Positions 1 through 4,777 of a DNA stretch of 10,574 nucleotides are shown piece after piece. The stretch's first letter is position 1; every line of letters begins with the position of its first letter. The translations under genes and the position numbers were made by a program. Source of the stretch: Candidatus Cibiobacter qucibialis (lineage in GTDB: Bacteria; Bacillota; Clostridia; Oscillospirales; Ruminococcaceae). Location: contig SAUS01000078.1 in the NCBI GenBank assembly GCA_004000625.1, positions 1-10,574 on the forward strand, written 5' to 3'. The notes under the pieces were generated by a model that was given only the letters and a program-made list of their open reading frames with translations, was not told where the DNA came from and ran no database searches.

Positions 1-100
1 CATCCAGTATTATCTGCGCTTTTGGCTTGGCATCTGCCGCACCTCGCTCGCCGTATCGGCACTTAGAATTATGCGGTATTGCCCTATAAATTTCTGCATT
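1..100. repeat. possible dispersed-repeat fragment cut by the window edge
   Basis: No gene is supported here. The stretch is rich in short inverted repeats: GCCG at 50-53 faces CGGC at 57-60, and GCCGCA at 36-41 can pair with TGCGGT at 72-77 (one G-T), so the segment folds back on itself. On the minus strand a short frame runs out of the ferredoxin terminator region, but it has no ribosome binding site and lies beyond a strong terminator. A small palindromic intergenic repeat is a reasonable guess. The other half, if any, is outside the window. Confidence 0.25.
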
Positions 101-140
101 AAAAAATCCCCTGCGCAGCAAACGCTGCACAGGGGATTTG
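101..140 (-). terminator. intrinsic terminator of the ferredoxin gene
   Basis: Arms 104-119 and 124-139 form a 16-bp stem with one G-U wobble around a 4-nt loop (120-123). On the minus strand the stem is followed by a run of U residues (six A on the plus strand at 101-106, partly inside the stem). It starts 12 bases past the ferredoxin stop codon. No plus-strand gene ends here, so it is assigned to the minus strand. Confidence 0.92.
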
Positions 141-151
141 GAACCGAGTGA

Positions 152-319
152 TTATTCCGGCTGGATTGCACCAGTGGGGCAAGCACCTTCGCAAGCACCG
201 CAGTCAACACAAGCAGAAGCATCGACAACGGCCTTGTCCTCGAGGCTGATAGCGCCAACGGGGCAGGTGTCAACACAAGCGCCGCAAGCAACGCACTCGT
301 CAGTAACCTTATGAGCCAT
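152..319 (-). CDS. 2[4Fe-4S] ferredoxin, clostridial type
   Basis: This is a 55-residue soluble electron carrier, the usual length for clostridial bacterial-type ferredoxins. Two cluster-binding motifs are seen: Cys9, 12, 15, 19-Pro and Cys37, 40, 43, 47-Pro, arranged as two pseudo-symmetric halves, each ending in P-x-G-A-I. In the cytoplasm such proteins take electrons from pyruvate:ferredoxin oxidoreductase and pass them to hydrogenases, Rnf or other reductases. The start at 319 is chosen because AAGGAG (326-331) lies 6 nt upstream; the longer frame to 343 would put its start ahead of this site. The gene is monocistronic, with its own promoter (415-443) and terminator (101-140), which suits a highly expressed carrier. 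PFOR, encoded at 6882-10421, is a plausible partner (inference). Confidence 0.96.
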   Translation of the reverse strand: MAHKVTDECVACGACVDTCPVGAISLEDKAVVDASACVDCGACEGACPTGAIQPE

Positions 320-414
320 GGTAATCTCCTTATCTCCGCACAATTCATGTAAGCCCGCCCGGATCCTGTGCGGTTGGCTTGAGCCCCGGACGGCACGCTT
401 TTCGCGTTTGTATT

Positions 415-443
415 ATTGTAGCACGGAAACCTTCGATTTTCAA
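415..443 (-). promoter_or_regulatory. sigma-A-type promoter of the ferredoxin gene
   Basis: On the minus strand a -35 TTGAAA (443-438) and a -10 TACAAT (420-415) are separated by exactly 17 bp. Transcription would begin near 408, giving a leader of about 89 nt before the ferredoxin ATG at 319. I see no recognised riboswitch in that leader. Confidence 0.75.
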
Positions 444-508
444 GGCATTTGGTAAATTTCACGCGGGGTTTGCCGCCCGGCGCATAAAATCAGACTTTTC
501 GGCATACT

Positions 509-524
509 GTTAGTTTTTACTAAC
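509..524. other. 16-bp perfect palindromic inverted repeat
   Basis: GTTAGT (509-514) and ACTAAC (519-524) flank a TTTT spacer. It lies 12 bp past the ricT stop codon and 66 bp upstream of the ferredoxin -35. It has no U-tract after it on the minus strand, so it is a poor terminator. It could be a protein-binding site or a weak 3' hairpin of the ricT message. No better terminator for ricT is visible. Confidence 0.3.
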
Positions 525-535
525 CAAGTTTCTTC

Positions 536-1381
536 TCAGGTATGGTCGGGATCCGGCTCAACCGGTGCGCGGCGGCCCCCGCGCAGGTAGGTACACTCGC
601 TCCGTTTATAGATTTTCGGGGCAAGGCTTTCCACATTGCTGCGCACCTTCAGGGTACCGGCTACCACGTTGGCTTCCAGCACAGTACCCTCGCCGTCCGG
701 CGTGCGCACTACACTGCCGGGCTGCGGGGTGATGGAATTCAAGTATTCATAGCTCTTCTGCTCGTAAGCCAGGCAGCACATCAAACGGCCGCATGCACCG
801 CTGATCTTGGCCGGGTTCAGACTCAACCCCTGTTCCTTTGCCATCTTGATGGAAACCGGCTGGAAGTTTTTCAAAAACCGGCTGCAGCAGAACGGCTGGC
901 CGCACACGCCCAAGCCGCCCAGCATCTTGCTTTCATCGCGCACACCGATTTGGCGCAGTTCAATGCGGGTGTGGAACTGCCCGGCCAGGTCCTTGACCAG
1001 CTCGCGGAAGTCCACACGGTTGTCGGCGGTAAAATAGAACACCAGCTTGCTGCGGTCCAGCGTGTACTCGGCATCCACCAGCTTCATCTGCAGCTTATGG
1101 GCGGCAATGCGCTTTTCGCACAGTTCAAAGGTGGCTTTCTCGTCCGCACGGTTCTGGCGCATGCGGCGCACATCCACGCCGTCCGCCAGCCGGATGACCG
1201 GCTTGATCTCCCGCGGGAAGCTGCCGGAGGCAATTTCATGTGCGCTGCGCACGACCTCGCCGCATTCCACGCCGCGGGCCGTCTCCACAATCACAAATTC
1301 CCCTTCCTTGATTTCCAGCTCCTTGGGGTCAAAGTAATAGGCGCGGCCGCTTTCCTTAAATTTAACAGAGATAACTTTCAT
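536..1381 (-). CDS. ricT: PSP1-domain Y-complex protein RicT (YaaT family)
   Basis: The protein has 281 residues, close to B. subtilis RicT. In that organism RicT works with RicA and RicF as an Fe-S-containing complex that stimulates RNase Y-dependent mRNA maturation and supports sporulation, competence and biofilm development. The N-terminal part (about 1-60) opens with a beta-rich segment containing V-x-V-E-T-A-R-G. The conserved PSP1 core contains the cysteine clusters GVCGQPFCCSRF (Cys160, 165, 166) and GACGRLMCCLAYE (Cys197, 202, 203). The first three and Cys197 match the spacing of the Fe-S ligands known for the family. A C-terminal basic/acidic tail is variable. It is the last gene of the darA-holB-ricT operon, 45 bp after holB, with a modest AGGAT site 7 nt before the ATG. 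Whether RicA and RicF exist in this organism cannot be told from the window. Confidence 0.93.
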   Translation of the reverse strand: MKVISVKFKESGRAYYFDPKELEIKEGEFVIVETARGVECGEVVRSAHEIASGSFPREIKPVIRLADGVDVRRMRQNRADEKATFELCEKRIAAHKLQMKLVDAEYTLDRSKLVFYFTADNRVDFRELVKDLAGQFHTRIELRQIGVRDESKMLGGLGVCGQPFCCSRFLKNFQPVSIKMAKEQGLSLNPAKISGACGRLMCCLAYEQKSYEYLNSITPQPGSVVRTPDGEGTVLEANVVAGTLKVRSNVESLAPKIYKRSECTYLRGGRRAPVEPDPDHT

Positions 1382-1432
1382 TTCAATATCCTATCTATCG
1401 GGATTGGTGTATCGTTTCAGGGGGTCCCTGCC

Positions 1433-2353
1433 CTACCTGGCAGCCATTTCCATGCCGCACACGGTCAGGGCAAGGCGCAGATTGCCGTTTGCCTTCATGG
1501 CGCGGCGGGCGGCTTCCGCCGCGCGCAGGATCCGCGCTGCGGTATCGGGCTGAACGCCGTCAAAACCGGGGCGGCGCAGAGCGGCGCTGGCGGCCTGGGT
1601 CGCCTGCCACAGCACAGCGGCAGCGCTGTCCTTATCTTTTTCATAGCCCGCCAGCAGCGCCTGCACACGGTAGGTGTCCTGCTGCTGGGCCTGGCGGCAC
1701 AGCTCCCGCGCCGCGGCACGAGCCACCTTGGCCGCCGGGTCGGTCAGCGCTTTCAGGCACAGGCCAATGTGCCCCTCATACAAAAAAGCCAGATCCTGTG
1801 CATTCTGTTCGTTCAGCTCCGGTTGTGCTGTGCGCAGGGCAGCGGCACATTCTTCGGTCGGCACCGGTGCCATGGTGTAAGCCGCACACCGGCTGCGGAT
1901 GGTGGGCAGCACCGCCGCCGCACTGGAAGCCGTCAAAAGGAACATGACTCCCTCCGGCGGCTCCTCCATAATTTTCAGCATTGCGTTGGCCGAAGCCCCA
2001 TTCAGGTTCTGCGCGCCATAAATAAACAGCACACGGCCCTCTGCATCCGAAGAAAGGGCTGATTTCTGGATATTCTGCCGCGCATCCCGGATGGCTTCCA
2101 CCTTGATCTGGCCGGAAGCCCCCTCCCCACGCACCACAATGGATTCGGTATCCTGCCCGCGCAGAACCGCCTCGGCATGGGGGCCACCATTGGGGTACAG
2201 ATAATCCGCCGCCAGGCAGCGCGCGGCAAAGCCGGCACCGCAGCCCGGCTCCCCCACCAGCAAAATGCTGTGGGCGATCCGCCCGCTGCCCAGCGCCGTC
2301 TTTAAGTCCTGTTTCAGTTCACGGTTGCCCGCAATGCGTTCCAGCATTGGCAT
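1433..2353 (-). CDS. holB: DNA polymerase III subunit delta' (clamp loader)
   Basis: This is a 306-residue AAA+ family clamp-loader subunit that helps load the sliding clamp during replication. Seen in order: RIAHSILLVGEPGCGAG, a degenerate P-loop at 34-41 with Ala where the Walker A Lys should be; NAMLKIMEEPP at 123-133, the clamp-loader hallmark; an altered Walker B region (IYGAQNLN, 111-118) without the DE pair; and IRSRC (152-156), carrying the SRC arginine-finger motif. The helical C-terminal third is rich in Ala and poorly conserved, as usual. The four-cysteine zinc module common in delta' subunits is missing from about 45-75. Delta' does not need to hydrolyse ATP, so the dead P-loop is compatible with function. 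Its ATG shares a base with the darA stop (TAATG), and no strong ribosome site is seen, so translation is probably coupled. Confidence 0.93.
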   Translation of the reverse strand: MPMLERIAGNRELKQDLKTALGSGRIAHSILLVGEPGCGAGFAARCLAADYLYPNGGPHAEAVLRGQDTESIVVRGEGASGQIKVEAIRDARQNIQKSALSSDAEGRVLFIYGAQNLNGASANAMLKIMEEPPEGVMFLLTASSAAAVLPTIRSRCAAYTMAPVPTEECAAALRTAQPELNEQNAQDLAFLYEGHIGLCLKALTDPAAKVARAAARELCRQAQQQDTYRVQALLAGYEKDKDSAAAVLWQATQAASAALRRPGFDGVQPDTAARILRAAEAARRAMKANGNLRLALTVCGMEMAAR

Positions 2354-2676
2354 TACAGCTTTTCAAACCGTTCTACGTTGGTCACAAAAATGGTTGCGCC
2401 GCCAACGGTCACCTCAATGGGCATAGCGGTTTCCAGCCCAACGCCGATGGAAGCGGTGCCGGGAACGATCTCGGTGCGCTGTTTGCAGCAGCGGGAGATC
2501 ACCTTGATGCAGTCGTCCACACGCTCGTCCTCGGTGCCGATCAGCAGGGTCATGTTGCCCGCCATCAGAAAGCCGCCGGTGGTGGCCAGGCGGGTCACAT
2601 AGAATTTTGCCTTGATCAGTTCGTTACAAACATTTTTGGAATCTTCTTTATTTACAATCGCAGTAATCAGTTTCAT
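2353..2676 (-). CDS. darA: cyclic-di-AMP receptor, PII-like (DarA/PstA, YaaQ family)
   Basis: The protein has 107 residues and a PII-like fold. It is known in Firmicutes to form trimers that bind cyclic-di-AMP between subunits; the downstream target is still poorly defined. The diagnostic parts are the opening MKLITAIVNKED, the TTGGFLMAGNMTLLIG block (about 33-48) with the G-G-F-L and G-N motifs, a cysteine-containing helix (ISRCCKQRTE), and a C-terminal VGGATIFV strand. The start at 2676 is chosen because GGAGG (2685-2689) lies 8 nt upstream. An upstream ATG at 2691 overlaps this site and is rejected. It heads the darA-holB-ricT operon. In B. subtilis yaaR lies between darA and holB and tmk precedes darA; both are absent here. 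I found no convincing promoter in the 156 bp upstream, so it may also be read from the membrane-protein promoter at 3581-3609. Confidence 0.95.
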   Translation of the reverse strand: MKLITAIVNKEDSKNVCNELIKAKFYVTRLATTGGFLMAGNMTLLIGTEDERVDDCIKVISRCCKQRTEIVPGTASIGVGLETAMPIEVTVGGATIFVTNVERFEKL

Positions 2677-2832
2677 GGTCAAAACCTCCATTTTGTGATT
2701 GAAATTCTGTCACACCAAAAGTCCGGTCGGTACAAACCCCGCCGGGTCTGTATGGTTCAGGCAGCGCCGCACATCTTTGGATGATGCTGTACCACCTTTA
2801 TTCGTTTCCCCCGCCGAAAATGCCGCATCGCC

Positions 2833-3483
2833 TTATTTCCGGTTGATTTTTTTCTCCCAGTCTTTGCGGCGCTTGTAGCTCACAATAGCATCCTTGGCCG
2901 TGGTGAACATCTCACCACCGAAGAACGCCAGGAACCCGGCAATGCCGAACAGCAGGCTGACCCTGCTGGCAAAGTTGCCGGTCAAAAACTCCAGCACCCA
3001 CATAGCCGCAGCCGCAATGCCCATCCATTTCATCTTAATGGGCAGGATAAAGAACAGCAGCACCTGCTGATCCGGCCACATCCACGCATAGGCAAAGAAC
3101 AGGCTGAGGAAAATGCCCGATGCACCCGCGCTCCCGGTGATCAGGCAGGCGGCCAATGCACCCACCATGCCCACCAGAATGTACATCATAAAGCGGAAAT
3201 CGCCCCACGCGCGCTGCAATGAGTTGCCGACCCACCAGCGGAAATACAGCGTCAGCAGCAACTGAATGCCCGTTGACAGCGGCGGAACAAACAAAAAGGT
3301 CACAACACGCCAGATCTGCCCGCTCATTAAAGAAGTCCTGTTCAGCGTGATGGCATAGTAGAAGTTCTGATTGATGACCATCACAATGACCCAGGCAATC
3401 AGCTGCCCGACCAGGATAATGTTCATCAGATTGGGGATGCCATACCGTCCCCATCGGCGTTCCAGCTTATCGATCCAGCGCAT
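2833..3483 (-). CDS. rhomboid-like polytopic membrane protein, probably proteolytically inactive
   Basis: The protein has 216 residues. A short basic N-terminus (DKLERRWGRYG) is followed by about six hydrophobic segments (approximately 18-38, 58-80, 98-117, 121-147, 152-168 and 174-190) and a Lys/Arg-rich cytosolic tail. The order GQIWRVVTFLFVPP, then WWVGNSLQRAWGDFRF, then a glycine-rich helix is typical of rhomboid/Derlin-like proteins. A GASG motif at 120-123 looks like the rhomboid serine motif. The protein contains no histidine, so the Ser-His dyad cannot form; a pseudoprotease or Derlin-like role in membrane-protein handling is the better reading. The start at 3483 is supported by GGAGG (3488-3492); a frame extension to 3651 would cross the promoter and is rejected. 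The function in bacteria of this clostridial subfamily is, to my knowledge, not established. Confidence 0.82.
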   Translation of the reverse strand: MRWIDKLERRWGRYGIPNLMNIILVGQLIAWVIVMVINQNFYYAITLNRTSLMSGQIWRVVTFLFVPPLSTGIQLLLTLYFRWWVGNSLQRAWGDFRFMMYILVGMVGALAACLITGSAGASGIFLSLFFAYAWMWPDQQVLLFFILPIKMKWMGIAAAAMWVLEFLTGNFASRVSLLFGIAGFLAFFGGEMFTTAKDAIVSYKRRKDWEKKINRK

Positions 3484-3529
3484 AAGCCCTCCGGTTTGTT
3501 GAAAATTCAGCATTTTCCGCCCCGTCCGG

Positions 3530-3575
3530 CACAGTTTTCCACAGCCATAGTGGACAGTCAGGGCGGTAAACTGTG
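3530..3575 (-). other. inverted repeat at the 5' end of the membrane-protein message
   Basis: CACAGTTT (3530-3537) and AAACTGTG (3568-3575) are perfect 8-bp arms. A smaller pair, TCCAC (3538-3542) and GTGGA (3550-3554), lies inside. The outer arm begins at the expected transcription start (about 3574), so the RNA would open with this hairpin. It overlaps one DnaA-box-like site (3535-3543), so it may act as DNA, RNA or neither. Confidence 0.35.
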
Positions 3576-3580
3576 TATTT

Positions 3581-3609
3581 ATTGTAGCATCTCCAGTATA
3601 AAAGTTCAA
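3581..3609 (-). promoter_or_regulatory. promoter of the rhomboid-like gene
   Basis: On the minus strand a -35 TTGAAC (3609-3604) and a -10 TACAAT (3586-3581) are 17 bp apart, and TGC precedes the -10 as an extended -10 element. Transcription would start near 3574, leaving a leader of about 90 nt before the ATG at 3483. Confidence 0.75.
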
Positions 3610-3662
3610 TATTTTGTTGTCGAGCCGGCATATATCCCCATGAAAAAACAACTTTTGCGTGT

Positions 3663-3697
3663 AAAGTGTGGAAAACCCGTTTAGTTTTCCACACTTT
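3663..3697. repeat. perfect 14-bp inverted repeat containing two opposed DnaA-box-like sites
   Basis: AAAGTGTGGAAAAC (3663-3676) and GTTTTCCACACTTT (3684-3697) are exact reverse complements around a 7-nt spacer. Each arm holds TTTTCCACA. No gene ends nearby on either strand, so a terminator is unlikely. It lies 54 bp upstream of the -35 at 3604-3609, which suits an operator or a DnaA-type binding site. Confidence 0.6.
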
Positions 3698-3842
3698 CAA
3701 CCGAGTTTTCAACATTTTCACCGTGGAAAAGGTGAATACATTGCGTTGATAACCTCAGTGGGATATCCAAAGCGTTGAAACATGCGACAAAAGCTGCCTT
3801 TGGCTGAAAGAATAATGAATAAATAATAAAGAATAATGCCGG

Positions 3843-3863
3843 TGTGCGTGCCGCGCACGCACA
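3843..3863. other. 9-bp perfect GC-rich hairpin
   Basis: TGTGCGTGC (3843-3851) and GCACGCACA (3855-3863) pair perfectly around a 3-nt loop. It lies just inside the left AT-rich arm. No T-tract follows it on either strand, so it is not a typical terminator. Confidence 0.6.
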
Positions 3864-3895
3864 TTTCAAATAGGCCCGCCGCCCCTATTGGAAAT
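3863..3895. other. 12-bp imperfect hairpin directly abutting the previous one
   Basis: Arms 3863-3874 and 3884-3895 pair at 11 of 12 positions around a C/G loop (3875-3883). Together with 3843-3863 it makes two stacked stem-loops that share the base at 3863. Confidence 0.5.
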
Positions 3896-3934
3896 ATCTC
3901 TCTTCTTATTTTCCATCTCTCCCCTTATCTCCCA

Positions 3935-3975
3935 ATAAAAAACGCGCCCAGCCCATTTTTTTTGAGCCAAGCGCA
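3935..3975 (-). terminator. intrinsic terminator of the NUDIX-GT10-trmO operon
   Basis: In the minus-strand RNA, GCGCUUGGCUCA (3974-3963) pairs over all 12 positions with UGGGCUGGGCGC (3955-3944), using four G-U pairs, around a loop of seven A. Six U (3942-3937) follow after one G. The plus-strand RNA could not form the same stem because the wobbles become A-C mismatches, so the structure is specific to the trmO direction. It lies about 55 bp past the trmO stop. Confidence 0.75.
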
Positions 3976-4012
3976 GCGAAGGCGATCCACCTTCATTATT
4001 CTTTATTATTTA

Positions 4013-4042
4013 TTATTTATTCTTTTTTATTTATTCTTTTTT
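4013..4042. repeat. perfect tandem 14-bp AT-rich duplication over the trmO stop codon
   Basis: TTATTTATTCTTTT occurs at 4013-4026 and again, without a gap, at 4027-4040, followed by further T. The first copy overlaps the right AT-rich inverted-repeat arm. The second copy contains the trmO stop codon (4031-4033) and its last Glu and Lys codons. Confidence 0.7.
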
Positions 4043-4738
4043 TAATTTTCCCGTGCTCACCACCGTCAACACATCCCCATCCACCTTAAACTTTACCTCC
4101 ACGCCGCCAAAGCTCAGACCGTACAGGCGTTCGGGGTCGTGCTGGTAGCTGGGGCGGGGGTCGCTGCGGAGCACGCCGAGTAGGGCATCCCGCTTGTCCG
4201 CCGGGATCTGTTCCAGCACTTCCGGTTCCGCCTGTACCTGCAGCGTATAAAACTTTGTGGTGTCGGTAAAGCCGCCGCGGGCATCCGGGTGAGCGTCCAC
4301 ATAGGGCAGGTAGGGCTTGATGTCAAAAATCGGCGTACCATCCAAAAGGTCGGCCCCGCCAACGGTCAGCACCGGTCCCTGCGGGGTGTTGGGTTCCACT
4401 TTCAGCAGCTTTACGCTGGAAAGCCCCAGCGCATTGGGCCGGAACGGGCTGCGGGTGGCAAACACCCCCATGCGGGTATTGCCGCCCAGCCGCGGCGGGC
4501 GCACGGTGGGGCGCCAGTTGGTGCCATCCTGCCCGGCCTGCACCACGGTGGAAAATTGCCACACCAGCCAGATATAATCGTACCCATCCAGCCCGCGCAC
4601 CGCATCCGGGCTGCGGAACTCCGGTTCAAACACAATGCGTGCCCGCAGTTCCTCTACCAGCCCGCTCTGCCGCGGAATGCCGAATTTTTCCGAGAAGTCC
4701 GTTTCAATATGCGCGATCTGCGCCAGCGTGTAAGCCAT
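4031..4738 (-). CDS. trmO: tRNA (adenine(37)-N6)-methyltransferase TrmO
   Basis: TrmO methylates N6 of the threonylcarbamoyl-adenosine (t6A) at position 37 of threonine tRNA, using S-adenosylmethionine. The 235-residue protein has the family marks in order: FGIPRQ (19-24), the long signature PPRLGGNTRMG...RSPFRPN (81-102), DLLDGTPIFDIKPYLPY (130-146), and the C-terminal DPRPSYQHDP...LYGLSF block (193-210). All are typical of the single-sheeted beta-barrel SAM enzymes once called TsaA/YaeB/VirR-like. The ATG at 4738 has GAGGG a few bases upstream. It is the last gene of the NUDIX-GT10-trmO operon, 39 bp after the glycosyltransferase. The final residues (K-L-K-K-E) and the stop codon fall in the AT-rich tandem repeat, so the natural C-terminus may have been altered, but no core motif is lost. 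Confidence 0.95.
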   Translation of the reverse strand: MAYTLAQIAHIETDFSEKFGIPRQSGLVEELRARIVFEPEFRSPDAVRGLDGYDYIWLVWQFSTVVQAGQDGTNWRPTVRPPRLGGNTRMGVFATRSPFRPNALGLSSVKLLKVEPNTPQGPVLTVGGADLLDGTPIFDIKPYLPYVDAHPDARGGFTDTTKFYTLQVQAEPEVLEQIPADKRDALLGVLRSDPRPSYQHDPERLYGLSFGGVEVKFKVDGDVLTVVSTGKLKKE

Positions 4739-4777
4739 CTTTCCCTCGTTTTGTTTCTTTGTCCGGGTATGCTGCTG

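Larger units (their letters stand above)
3497..3752. promoter_or_regulatory. cluster of DnaA-box-like 9-mers (oriC-like)
   Basis: Five exact matches to TTWTCMACA are seen: 3497-3505 (minus), 3535-3543 (plus), 3667-3675 (minus), 3685-3693 (plus) and 3706-3714 (plus). Two more differ only in the last base: 3722-3730 (TTTTCCACG, minus) and 3744-3752 (TTATCAACG, minus). AT-rich DNA follows at 3807-3838. The B. subtilis consensus is TTATCCACA. No dnaA or dnaN gene is in the window, so this may be a secondary DnaA-binding cluster or a regulator site rather than the chromosomal origin. Confidence 0.45.
3807..4025. repeat. 219-bp region bounded by 32-bp AT-rich inverted repeats (MITE-like)
   Basis: The arms 3807-3838 and 3994-4025 are reverse complements at 30 of 32 positions. 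Both consist of AATAAT/AAATAA/GAATAATG units. The 155-bp interior is non-coding, with two hairpins (3843-3863, 3863-3895) and an intrinsic terminator (3935-3975). I see no transposase and no clear target-site duplication. It could be a miniature inverted-repeat element or a genus-specific intergenic repeat. Low complexity of the arms makes chance similarity easier, but the identical GAATAATG ends argue against pure chance. Confidence 0.5.

Noticed and set aside
10..462. 150-codon minus-strand frame over the ferredoxin
   Set aside because: It overlaps the ferredoxin in another frame, crosses both its promoter and its terminator, and has no ribosome site.
1418..1430. 5-bp hairpin between holB and ricT
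   Set aside because: The CAGGG/CCCTG stem is short and has no U-tract, so it is too weak to call as a terminator or attenuator.
542..2062. Plus-strand frame of 506 codons opposite ricT and holB
   Set aside because: It crosses two well-supported minus-strand genes and their gap, has no ribosome site, and its His/Ala/Gly-rich content is what a GC-biased shadow frame gives.
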